From Gnetum montanum (taxonomy: Eukaryota; Streptophyta; Gnetopsida; Gnetales; Gnetaceae), in contig MNCI01035277.1 in NCBI GenBank assembly GCA_015680685.1, positions 188,038 through 252,037 on the forward strand: a stretch of 64,000 nucleotides of DNA, given 5' to 3'. Positions 22,990 to 33,060 of this stretch are shown one piece after another. Every line of letters begins with the position of its first letter. Positions within the stretch are counted from its first letter, which is position 1. The position numbers and the translations under genes are program-made. The notes under the pieces are model-generated. The model ran no database searches. It worked only from the letters and a program-made list of their open reading frames with translations, and was not told the origin of the DNA.

Positions 22990-23357
22990 TAGCAAGTGAA
23001 TCCCAAGAGGTTACAGTAGTCACCTCCGGCCATGATGAAACTAACCTCTTCTTCAAGTATGGGGAGGTGGACGAGATGCAATGTTGGCTATGCAATGGGG
23101 CCCCAGCCACTCTTGTTCACAATGTTCAGGAGGCTGGGCTCATGGATTTATTCCTAGCAGTAAATCCAAGTGTCCGAACTGTAGAAATGCTCTTCCTAGT
23201 TGATTCCTTTTCCGAAAAGGCTGACCACTTCCCCACATGGATTCACAATGTGCGAGGGGTGTTTGAGATTAATGACAACCTTTTTGCTGATTTTATCGAT
23301 GCTCCCTCTGATGGTCTACCTGTAGGGGAAAATACTAGTAGAGATGTCAACTATTAG
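22990..23357 (+). pseudogene. Antisense gene, putative exon (22.99-23.36 kb)
   Basis: Starts after the acceptor TTATTGTAG and stays open for 122 codons: ASESQEVTVVTSGHDETN, GEVDEMQCWLCNGAPATL and DSFSEKADHFPTWIHNVRG. It ends at TAG 23355. Sequence in shifted frames continues protein-like to about 24040 (KKSRLVEEPPHTNKERGRK at 23945-24000), so frameshifts or further exons are likely. No family recognised. Confidence 0.45.
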
Positions 23358-24118
23358 GGGACATAGAGGAATGGCTAGGGACGAGCAAGAACCGAAAGAT
23401 GATTTATATGCATAAGGTCAGGCTAGGGGTAGCCCAAAAGGTTTACCTTATCTTCTAGGGTTGTGTCTTCCCTAAGCTACTCTCCCAAGGAAAAATCCTT
23501 GGAGTAGAGTAGGCTTGGATTATGAGGGATGTTATGGAAAAAGGGACCTATTATAATTAGGCCAAATACCTTTCCGAAGGCTTGTGGGCTAAAATGGTTA
23601 AGCTTCGTGAGAAGCTTGATGCCCGTTTCAACGTACACTACACCTTCTTCATAGCCTGCTTGCAATGATTTGTGGAATTATTGGTGGTCCGCGAGAATGG
23701 TGTTTGGGTATAGCAGGATCATACCTAGATATCCAAGCCATGGATTTGCCAAGTGTTTCATACCACCCAATCCCAAGACTCCCTAGAAGCTATTGGGGAA
23801 TTGCTTTCGATAATGACGAAGGATCAGGTGGGGCATCCCTTTCATGTCCTAAATAGTGTTGGCAAGGAACCTCCCACTAACACAAGCAATGTGCTAGGGG
23901 GACACGTCTCATTGTAGAAACAATGAAAACTAGGTTGCAACACAAAAAGTCTCGTCTAGTGGAAGAACCTCCCCACACTAATAAAGAACGAGGGAGAAAG
24001 CTGCAAATCAAGGTTCGCAAAGTGCAGCCCATAGTTGGTAAGTGTTTCTAATTGTTTCATTAGTTACCCTTCCCATTTTATGTTAGACTAGCCTGCTTAC
24101 TTTAGACATGTTTAACAG

Positions 24119-24412
24119 AGGAAGAAGAAGAAGTTTTGGTCCCTGAAGAAGGGGATCCCACTATAGAAGAAGAAGGGGCTTCGGATGTAGAAGAGGGGGC
24201 CCCTACCATGGAGGAAGAGGCCCCTACTGATGATGATCCTTTTGTGGAGTATGCACCAGCATTTGAGGGACATATGATAGTCAAAGTTGCTGCCACATTG
24301 TTGAGTCATCTAGAAGGGGAAGGGCTACAATTCGATGCAAGTGAGTTTGATTGTTTTCTTGATAGTGTGTCGATGGATGATGCCCCCGCTATCACCCTTA
24401 AGGATTTGCTGG
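24119..24412 (+). pseudogene. Antisense gene, acidic exon
   Basis: Acceptor TTTAACAG precedes a very acidic run (EEEEVLVPEEGDPTIEEEG, then more E/D) and then EGHMIVKVAATLLSHLEGE and FDASEFDCFLDSVSMDDAP. Donor GTAGGA at 24413. No stop inside. The acidic block looks like a flexible linker. Confidence 0.5.
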
Positions 24413-24495
24413 GTAGGAGATTTACATTGTTGTTTATGTTATTTTTTAGTTTGGCTTTTCTCTTCTTTGCTAAGTTGACATGCCTTATTATGTAG

Positions 24496-24668
24496 CGGAC
24501 ACTACTATTAAGGCCCCTGACTCTTCTTCTTCGATCCGTCTCCAACCATGGATCGAGACCTCTGATAAATTTGCGTTTATGGAGGGGGTGGTGGATGACA
24601 TGATTGATTGTCTAAGGCAGATCGATCCTGAGATAGATGTGTTCAAATTACAATGTTGGGCTCTTTAA
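24496..24668 (+). pseudogene. Antisense gene, short exon
   Basis: After acceptor TTATGTAG: DTTIKAPDSSSSIRLQPWI and EGVVDDMIDCLRQIDPEID, ending near a GTTATT donor at 24669. Exon phase with its neighbours could not be reconciled, so the 3' limit is uncertain. Confidence 0.4.
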
Positions 24669-24726
24669 GTTATTGCATTTTTTGCCATCATTGCATGACT
24701 AATGCTTTCTCATGTGTGATTGATAG

Positions 24727-25547
24727 CCTCTCGTCTTAAATGGGACCCCAGACAGGTGGTCGAGGTTGTCACGGTGCCTATACTCCCACTAGAGGTGATC
24801 GAGGTGCCTCGTGATGTATACAAGGAAATGAGCAAATGTGTGCTCTACTCAGCATGATCATTGTGGAAATGCAGGCATGTCAATGAGGACCTCTGGAAGA
24901 GGGTGTAAAAAATTGAGAAAGAGAAGGCTAGCCAATCAGTTGAGTTGGGGGTTCTATGGTCCAGAAATGAATTCTTTTTGGCTTGTGATGCTCCCAACGG
25001 TAGTTGGCATATGGCTATAATTGACTATGCAAGATATTGGTTAGCTGTACAAGGTAAGAATGAGGCCACTCGTGAGATTATTGAGCAACGCTTGCAGATG
25101 GACTTATTGACATAGAATAACCAAGATTGGAAGGACTACAATGCCAAAGTATATGAATGGGGGCAAGCATAGAAGAACCATAAGCACATGTATAAAATGG
25201 AATGTGCTGCCTACTGTCGAAAATATTGGGATGCTTCCATTGAGTTGCATACCCATAAGTTATTTCTTGATGTCATTGGTGCTGCTAAGGCCTATGAAAA
25301 GTTCACACAATAGGTAGTGGTTAGTGAGTCCCTTGAAAGAGAAATGACCTTACCTTCCAGGAAGACCACCACTGCCACCTTTTCTCTTGGGCCACCCAAA
25401 TGGATAGCTGTGGAGAAAGGGAAAGTTGTAGCAAGTGTTGATCTGGGGAAGGAAGATTGGGCCAACCTCACCAAGGAGAAAATTCTACGGTGTCTTGCAC
25501 CTGGCATGGATAAGATACCCTTTGAGATGGATGCAAGCTCATCTTAG
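24727..25547 (+). pseudogene. Antisense gene, long coding exon with five stops
   Basis: From the acceptor TTGATAG one reading frame runs 820 bases: SRLKWDPRQVVEVVTVPIL, WHMAIIDYARYWLAVQGK, KMECAAYCRKYWDASIELH and EDWANLTKEKILRCLAPGM, to a TAG at 25545. It is broken by TGA, TAA and three TAG codons, each a C-to-T step from CGA, CAA or CAG. Absence of frameshifts over 820 bases shows a real former gene. Lys/Glu-rich helices suggest a coiled-coil or DNA-binding type protein. No family recognised. Confidence 0.6.
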
Positions 25548-25631
25548 GTTAGTCATTCTTTATTGTGTCACAATTTATTTTATTAGAGCCTTTTTGTAGT
25601 TTGATTCATTATTTTGTTTTATTTTATGCAG

Positions 25632-25769
25632 GATCCAAATGGAGGTGTGGGGCCTAGTGGAACAAGAAATGAGGATGCTAGTGGAGACTTGTCACATGGC
25701 GACCAAAGATTTTATTTTTGTTTTTGGATTTCATTTTTTGTAAACATTATTGTATGGAATGAAATTTAA
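25632..25769 (+). pseudogene. Antisense gene, terminal exon
   Basis: Acceptor TTTTATGCAG, then DPNGGVGPSGTRNEDASGDL and an in-frame TAA at 25767-25769. AATGAAATTTAATG-type sequence follows, fitting a plant 3' end. The intron from the preceding exon would start at GTTAGT near 25549. Confidence 0.4.
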
Positions 25770-25854
25770 TGAAGAGTAAAGCATGAAACAATTATTTCAT
25801 CTTGTTTTGGTTAATATTTTATTAATGCATTTGGGCCCCTTGTGGGCCCATTGT

Positions 25855-26050
25855 TCTAGTTGAAGGCCATTTCAGGCCATGGAAATAGTTTAAGGCCATT
25901 TCGGGCTGTTGCGATAGTTTAAGGCCATTTTGGGCCATGGAAATAGTTTAAGGACATTTCAAGCTATGCAATGTGATAATTTAAGGATCAGCTACCAGTT
26001 TTAGGCCTTAGCGGATCATGGCGATAGTTTAAGATCATTATCAGGTCATA
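25855..26050. repeat. TTTAAGGCCATT repeat cluster 3
   Basis: Five to six units with ATAGTTTAAGGCCATTT and GGGCCATGGA, changing into TTTTAGGCCTTAGCGGATCA and TAGTTTAAGATCATT. The last units connect it to the CTAGTTTAAGGTC family of clusters 1 and 2. It lies between the end of the antisense gene and the gag side. Confidence 0.7.
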
Positions 26051-26417
26051 TAAGCTTAGTGTTGTATTTTTCTGTTTTAAGTCATGTTTAACTTGTGAAA
26101 GGGCATTAAAGAAGTCTTGCTTGTTGTATTGTTGTTTACTAGCCTTCTCTTCTTCTATACGCCCCAAAAGATGAATTTCTCAAGGGGGAGTAGCTTCAAT
26201 TTGAACACTAAGATTTCTTGGATGGGAAGGTGATGATTGCGTCTATGCGTTGCTATTAGTAGTTAATGATGAAGAGGCCATAGGAACTACAGAAAAGGGG
26301 GTAGGCTTAGGGAGACCTAGCGCAGTGTGTTCCTTGGCTAGCTTGTCTGCTAGATGCTCTTCATGCTTCTTTGGACGAGGAGACTGGGGTGCAACTTTTG
26401 TCACTCGATTCTGGGTT

Positions 26418-26438
26418 GGGGGGGGGGGGGGGGGGGGG
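26418..26438. repeat. G21 homopolymer
   Basis: Twenty-one consecutive G on the plus strand, poly-C on the coding (minus) strand, within the proline-rich stretch downstream of gag. Length is prone to sequencing error. It could form a G-quadruplex. Confidence 0.95.
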
Positions 26439-26730
26439 AACTTGCATACCTTGGCTCCTTGATGACAAACAGTGCCTATGTTGTTATAGTGGGAGGTGGT
26501 GCAATTTTTAGCACAAAAGGTGTAGCAGATGTTTGGTGAGGGGTCCTAATGACAAAGGGGGCTTGTGACATAGTAGTCATTAGAGATTCAGCATTGCGAG
26601 GAGGTACATGAACCACAAATGGTTCTTGCTATGACTCAATGTTATCATCAATGTCGATGGAATTGATGGTGTAACTTACATTGCTAGCATTCAGAGGATC
26701 TTTGTAAACACCCATTGATTGGTTTTCAGG

Positions 26731-28850
26731 TCAAATGGGACTACTCTCGTCCAGGACTAGCTTGCCCTGATCGATCATTCGTTGGATGTCATCTTTTAAT
26801 GCTAAGAAATAATCTATATCATGCCCACACAATTGGTGATAGTCATAGAAATGTTCTAACCTAAAATTCCTAGACATTGGTGGTTCATTAGGCATGGCCA
26901 AGGAGGGGTTTCGAAGGATTTTGCAGTGCCTTTGGTGATGATTGAGGACCTCCTCTAACACTTGTTTGTGTTAAATACACCTAGCTCCTAACAATTACTT
27001 CAAAAGTTCTGAAGGATTAATTGGTAGTGGGGTATACTTTGAGCGGTCCTTGTGCTCAAAGTTTGGCCTTGGCTAGGTATATGCCATAGGTGTTGAGGTT
27101 GGGGACTGACTTGTATTGCTGGAGCTAGGTGTGGCGTTAGTGGGAGCGTTGGATGTTGTGGCAGCCTTTTTGTTATTGTTGTTGTTAGGCTTGGTCTCCT
27201 TAGTTATAGTAGCCACTGTGGTTTTCGCGGCCTTGCCCTTCTCCTTATCTTTCTTCATGTGTGCATTTTTGTAGGTTATGTAGGCTGGATTTTTACTCGA
27301 TTCCACTACATCCTGAATGCTCTTAGTTTGAGCAAATGCTTGACTAAGGGACCGTGGAGCTAGGTAGTACAGTTTAGACTTGATAAAGTCATTTAATGCA
27401 CCATTTAAGATGGCTAGCAAATGGGATTTAGTAATTAGTTCGTGTATTTCATTTAAAGTTGCACTTCAGCGTTGTATAAATTTTTGCACAGATTCTAGTG
27501 GTTCTTACTTGACGTTCATGAGTAGGTCTAGGGTGACCTCTAGTTTCAAGTTGTACTTAAAGAGAGTCACAAATTGACTTAGCAACTCTTCCAAGGTGGA
27601 GATAGAAGCACATGGAAGTGCATGGTACCAATCCAAGGCTTTGCTTATGAGAGACATGGCAAAGACATGAATGATGGTGTGAGGCCAAGGTTGCAATAGC
27701 AAGGATTCAGACCTGAATGTTACTAAATGTGCATTGGGGTCACTCTTCCCATTGTATTTTGTAAATTAGGGGAGTTGTATCACAGGAGGCAATGTAAGCA
27801 TAGGCACAACCGGGATGATAGGATCATCATTGTAAAAGTCCATGACCTGAACAGTTTTGGAATTGGCAGCTTTGAGTTGTTTAATCTCTTTAGTGAGGGT
27901 CTAGATGAGTTGGAAAGCTTGGTCCAGACCTAGGGATGTTGCAAGGGGTTGTGGGGCTACATGAGTAGCCATCATTGGTGGCGTTGTTGGGGCAACGGCC
28001 TGTCCCATGGGAGGCACCGTTGTGGCCACTATAGCAAGTGGGGTTGCCTAGGCGGTCCACCACCCAATGGGTGGTGTTGCCAGGGCAACCACTGTTGGTG
28101 GCGCTATAGGGATGGTTACTTTCCTAGTTGGTGGAGCAGCCCATAGCCCCATGTTTTTTTGCACTACATGTGGAACCTAATACGCTTAGGGTTGTACATA
28201 GTGTGACATCTGAGATAGTTGGGTAGTAGGAAAGCAACGGTTGTCGTCCATCATGTAGTTGAGGTAGGGCTCGCTACTAATGGTTGGATAGGTGTAGATG
28301 AGGGGACTGAAGCAGAACTCATGTGAAGTTGTGATGTAGGCAGAGTGTGCACATACGACAGTGTAGACATTACTGATGTTGGTATGATACTTGGATAGAA
28401 TGGGAAGGAAGAGTGACTGGGAATGAAGTTGAAGGACTTGCATGCTGATAAGTTGAAGAAATGGGATGACTGCCCATCACCGAAGAGAGTCTGGGCTATG
28501 GCAAGGTCGTGGCAGTAACTAAGGGGGTAGAAGATAGGAGTTGGTTTGATCGAAAGACAGAAGTGGAAGGGATAGCCGTGGTGTAGATCAAACCACCACC
28601 TTTGGAGTGGGAGTCCAAATCCTCTTGGCCATCTTGAAAGGTTTCTTCGTAGTGGGACATTGTGTCCCATTCTCTTGCCCTATTTACTTGGACAAGTTGG
28701 TTTAACATCCATTGATATGTCTCGGTCAACGGGATGATGGTATCGGGAGGAGGGATGAACTCCCTTCCGTTCCAATAGATGAACTCAAAGTTACATTTCT
28801 CTTCAAATTCACGATAGTCCAATGGCATACTTGCTTGCATTTTTGCACAT
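26731..28850 (-). pseudogene. Tat-like Gag
   Basis: N-terminal part at 28496-28840 (DYREFEEKCNFEFIYWNGRE, then TYQWMLNQLVQVNRAREWD). A Pro/Ala/Thr/Met-rich linker follows (27950-28150). Capsid-like core at 27505-27702: LLQPWPHTIIHVFAMSLISK, LDWYHALPCASISTLEELL, LFKYNLKLEVTLDLLM. It is followed by a Lys/Asn-rich, basic segment (27073-27300). A zinc-knuckle-like end at 26731-26961 reads DYHQLCGHDIDYFLALKDDI, a degraded CxxHxxxGHxxxxC. Stops and frame changes break it. It would form the particle and bind element RNA. Confidence 0.8.
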
Positions 28851-28859
28851 AGGAAATTA

Positions 28860-29735
28860 TATCACTCTTCATCTTGGGGAAGATGTTCAGGAGATTACTC
28901 TCATAGTCTAAAGGACTGTCTCAATATCAGCCCTGGGTTGGGTGGTTGCTCAAGACCTGCCATATTTTGGACAAAGTAGGGCACCTCCAGGTTTGAGGTG
29001 AAAGTGAAAGTGGTTGTAGGAATCATTTTCTGTTATGAAATAGGTAGAAACAAGAAGGGTATGTGTAAGTAACAATTGCAAAGAGCCCGTTGTTATGCTA
29101 AGTGGTTGTAGTTGAAAACTATAAGAGAGAATGCTGAAATTGGGTATGTTGGGAAGTGTTGGAAACTGGTTTCTTCATTGTTACGCCTGCTACGCTGAGC
29201 AGGGCTGCTACATTGACAGGATTTCTACACTGCATAGGATGCAGGCAACGTAACATGATGGGAAGTGTATCATGATGAATAGCGTAACACAGTAGAGGAA
29301 GTTATGTAGTAAGCAGCGTAACACTCTAGGGGAGTGTTACACAATAGGCAGTGTAACACTGTAGATGGGCAGCATAATGGGGTAGATAGTCGAAGGACTG
29401 CTACGTTGATAGAGTCACTACCCAAAATGCAGGTAGCGTAATGTACTTGACTAAGTAAGTGGTCATCATATCACACTGATAGGGTCGCTACGCCACACAA
29501 GATGCAGGCAGCGTAGTGTAGTTGACAGGCAGTGTGGTATAGTAAATAGTTGGAGGCTTTTGTCTTGTAGGGTTCTAGAGAAACCATCATTACGACTAGT
29601 CTGCACCACTTGTTGTGTAGGAAACCACAAAGGTGTCACATCTACACTAGTAGGTAATGGGGTACAAAAACGTGTAGGATTACCTGTGATGCATAGAAAG
29701 GGCATAGAGAAGGCCCTTCTTTTAGCACCAAAAAT
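28860..29735. other. Leader of the Tat-like element with GATGCAGG(C/T)A repeats
   Basis: Untranslated region between the primer site and gag. It holds at least three degenerate units with GATGCAGG(C)A(A/G)CGTA and GACAGG near 29215, 29425 and 29500, again using the GCTACGCT/AGCGTAG words of the LTR. Confidence 0.6.
29710..29730 (-). other. Primer-binding-site candidate of the Tat-like element
   Basis: On the minus strand, five bases inside the 5' LTR, the sequence TGGTGCTAAAAGAAGGGCC begins with TGG, the complement of a tRNA CCA end. I cannot name the matching tRNA. Confidence 0.4.
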
Positions 29736-32124
29736 TGTAATGGTCAAAAACGTTGGTGGCTGAAACACTGAGAGGTTACTAGGCGTATAGCCTAACCCCG
29801 GATCCAGGCGAGGGTGGTGTTGGAGAAAACTGAAACGAGGTGCCCTGAATGGTTTGGTCGATCAAACAGGGACTTAATTGGTGTACAATAACCTTTTGTA
29901 AACAATTTTTTTAATATGTCACGCGTGGAGGTTGAAGTAAAGAAAATTGTAGCACATAGAAAAGCATAAGAGAGTATATGATTAAGCGATAAACGTAAAC
30001 AGATGCAAAATGATACAAAGTATAGTGAAATGAAATGAAATAGGTTTGAGTGAGAGAGTGCACTATCCCAAGATCAGGGGATTTAATCTTTATTTGGCTA
30101 AGGAAGGTGTACAGTTGGTATGCAGTACTAGACAGACACAACTTACAATGGAATGGTATGGTCACAGCTCCTTGGCTATCGCTAATGGCCTACTAATAGG
30201 AACTAATGAGTCGATGCTTGCTAGGCTAAGAGAGATATGGGAAGTGATATTGTTGGGGCTTGTAGTTCATCAACCTTCCACTTAACAATCTCTTTGCCAA
30301 AGCTAATTGCTAGAAAGCCAAATGCCAAAATGCCAATCGCCATTCGTAAGAAAGCCAAGGAATAAAGCCTATCGCAAGAAAGGTAATTCCAAGAGCCAAC
30401 CCTTTGAACGTTGCTCATTGGGCTATTTATGGAGCTAGAAGTGGAAGAGAGATGCAATTTGGATGCCATGTGTCTTGGGTTCCATAGGGTGCAAACATGG
30501 ATGTGCCATACTACTGTGTAGTGCTACGCTACAGTGTTATGCTGATGTGCTATGCTGTAGTGTAATGAGGTTAGATGTCAAACTTGCTAAGTTGTGACCA
30601 TACCATTCAAACTGCATGTGCTAGAATCTAGGGAACTACCGTGTTTTTACAAAGGCTGCCAACAATGAATGAAAAATGGAGCTTATGCTCCAGGACTACG
30701 TCTTCCCTCCTCTTGTGTGTAGGGTCAAGTGTAGGGACAACTCTGGGAATTAACAGGGGGTGCAAAACAGAGAAAATTGTTGATCTTGCCTGTTGAAGAG
30801 ATGCCAGAGAAAAAATGACCACTACCAATGGGTTCTGGAGCTAACCAAAGATGTCTTGAGACTTCCATGTGAGTGTTATGCTATTTATACTGCCCAGCGT
30901 ATCGACGTAGCGTAGACACCTACACACTATGCTATGCTACGCTGCATAGCGTAGCATAGCGTAGTTGCCAATCTTGAAATGAACCTTGCCTGAAACCCAA
31001 AAATACCCCTTTGAGGCCTAGCTAGACAAGTAACTACGACCTTGCTTTTCATGTTGAAAGGTCCTAGGACCTATAGAGTTTATCCTTGGGACACTTGTGG
31101 GCTTTGTATCCCTACTACGCTGTGCAACGTAGCACAACGTAGCAGCCAGTGTGACTAGAATCCTTGCTTGATCTGCAATGCTTTGTCAAGAAACTTTTCT
31201 TTGAACTTGAAGGCAAAGAGGGACAGGCAGTCTTAGAGGTCAGAGCATGGCCAAGTGCAACTCTTTTTCTAGAGCCACTTGACAAGCGACCTTCATGCCT
31301 TCTAACCTTGCTACATTATGCTATGCTGCATAGCATAGCACAACGTAGCACCCAGTTTGGCCTAAATCTTGACTCATTTTACAAATTTTTTTTCACAGGA
31401 TGTTAGTGATGTCTTGGAGTATCTATAGAACAAGAAATTTTGATGGTCAAGGCATGGGCAAATATGTTCACTTTGTCAAAATAGTCTGAGTAGAAGCATT
31501 GTCACAATAGAACTTTGCTATGTTGTGCTATGCTATGTAGCGTAGCGTAGCGTAGCACTCGAATGAAGATGATTTTTGATGAAATTTTCCACATTATCCT
31601 ATGTCATGCTAATCATGCTTTAAGGATGAAGCGGGGTAGGTACCCCGGAGGGCTGAATCATTATCAGCTGCATCTTTGGCACTTGATCAGTCTCCACCTA
31701 GCTTGCTACGCTGTGAAGCGTAGCAGGTTTTGCAGTTAGGAAAATTGCCGAACTATTTATTCCATCCTAAAAACTTTCGATAACTCCTAGCATGGTCCCT
31801 AGGTAGACTATCAACTAGGTCATGTGTTAATTTGGGCAATTTAGAGGGTGTAGCAAGCTTGTTAGCCCAGGAGATAGAAAATTTGCTGGACTTTATGGTC
31901 TATCCCTAGTGCCTCTTTTGTGTGAACTGGCCTTATGGCTGGGTGCTGCATTGAATGTGCTATAGAGGGTGGCAAGTAGGCTTGGAAGCAACTTTTCAGG
32001 CATTAGGACTTCCAGGGTGCCACATTGTCTGCACGGTCCAACATGACACCATGCTTGCAGAGGTCCTTGCCCAAATTTTGAGACTTTGTTGAATCATGAG
32101 AGTCCTAAAATTGATGGTGTTTCA
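29736..32124 (-). repeat. 5' LTR of the Tat-like element
   Basis: Pair of 12814-15179. Contains the clearest palindromes, for example TATGCTACGCTGCATAGCG near 30930 and CGTAGCGTAGCGTAGC near 31542. Ends TGTTTCA at 32124, next to helicase codons. Confidence 0.92.
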
Positions 32125-33060
32125 GCTATTTACCTTGAGGATACATAATACTGTGAATTGTGCCAAGTGCACCATTGAAAAATCCTACTTCTAGCCAAAG
32201 GTTAACGGTGAGCATTATCCTTGCACCTTCACATATAAGCAGAGATCACTCTATATCATCATTGTCATCATCTAAGATTCTAAATCGATGGGGATTTGTA
32301 TCTGCTACACACAATGCAATAGGTCTCTACATTGTTTGCAACATCTTCTTATTATGTGGATGGACTTTATCCTTTCTATCATATAAGTGCATTGGTTCTT
32401 CAAAACCATCTAATCCACTCAAAGTGGATGGAAGATTCATTCAAGTAGTCAATAAATTATAATCTTCATCATGGCTTTTTCCTTCTTTGATATGCATCAA
32501 TACTTTCCTAAATCTTTTTTGTTGAGGATCATTTCTAGATTGACAAAACATTTCATCTAAAACAACAAATGTATCAAATGATTCCCAAACCCCTATAATA
32601 TCTGGATTTTTGGATGCATAAGGCACAACATCAAGCACAGGAGGAAGTTGACCCAAATAACCTATCAATATAACTGATCTTCCTCCAAAAACTTCATTTT
32701 GATCTTCTGGAAAAATTTCTCTTAGTCATCTATCAATACTTTGTAATAATATTTCTCCCACAAAAATCATTTCATCAATCACTATATATCTTAATTGTGA
32801 TAGTCGATGTTGCATACTTATCTTTGCAAATGAAGAGAGTTCTTTGTAGGTATATTTTCTAATGTTCAAACTAGAATGAATGGTTGTTGCATTAATGTTA
32901 AATGCTGCAGCTCCTGTGGATGCCATTACAAGTAAAACATTATGATTTTCATTGCAGTATTTCATGAAAGCATTATGAAGCGTGCCTATGAGAAATGACT
33001 TTCCCATACTAGCTGTTCCTTGGATAATCATTCTTAAAGGAGAAACAACTTCATCTATTG
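32125..33060 (-). pseudogene. PIF1-like Helitron helicase, N-terminal part
   Basis: Walker A reads IIQGTASMGKSFLIG (about 32985-33029), keeping GKS but with A and M where G-rich residues are usual. Walker B reads LRYIVIDEMIFVG, and GYLGQLPPVLDVVPYA follows (32441-32668). A frame break occurs at 32440, after which ARIMLTVNLWLEVGFFNGA and LGTIHSIMYPQGK run to the retrotransposon edge. Helicase of the RolC/PIF1 group, driving strand displacement in rolling-circle transposition. Frameshifts and the 19.3-kb insertion make it a pseudogene. Confidence 0.9.

Larger units (their letters stand above)
20938..25780 (+). pseudogene. Multi-exon antisense gene captured in the Tat-like element
   Basis: The plus strand shows a gene-like layout: TATA box, leader, ATG at 21062, a first exon ending at GTAAGT, several intron-bounded frames (22990-23357, 24119-24412, 24496-24668), a long last frame (24727-25547) and a short terminal exon (25632-25769). 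Segments are separated by typical plant donors and acceptors. Parts are acidic (24119-24300), others helical and charged. I do not recognise the product. It is broken by stops, most of them one transition from sense. It runs opposite to gag and pol. Antisense ORFs are known in some Tat elements, but downstream of pol; this one is between gag and pol. It could also be a transduplicated host gene. Confidence 0.6.
20436..26730. other. Insert between gag and pol (protease site replaced)
   Basis: On the minus strand the gag zinc-knuckle end (26731) should be followed by protease and then RT (20435). Instead there are 6.3 kb with no DSG/DTG motif that I can find. The interval holds a proline-rich minus-strand stretch (about 26160-26700), repeat clusters at both sides and a plus-strand gene at 20938-25780. 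The inserted part is probably 20.5-26.05 kb, bounded by the two repeat clusters. Confidence 0.6.
12814..32124 (-). mobile_element. Tat/Ogre-like Ty3/gypsy LTR retrotransposon (19.3 kb)
   Basis: Two LTRs of 2366 and 2389 bp (12814-15179 and 29736-32124) start TGTAATGG and end TGTTTCA on the plus strand, that is TG...CA. The flanks GTTGT (12809-12813) and GCTAT (32125-32129) look like a target duplication with two transitions. A polypurine tract sits inside the left LTR edge and a primer-site candidate inside the right one, so the element reads leftward. Gag is at 26.7-28.9 kb and pol at 16.9-20.4 kb. Pol has a second, archaeal-type RNase H after the normal one, which marks the Tat/Ogre lineage. 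A reverse-oriented gene lies between gag and pol. Frames are broken throughout. Confidence 0.92.

Noticed and set aside
20436-26730. Separate nested transposon with its own terminal repeats
   Set aside because: No LTR pair, inverted ends or target duplication were found around 20.4 or 26.1 kb; only the short-repeat clusters flank it. Not excluded by computation.
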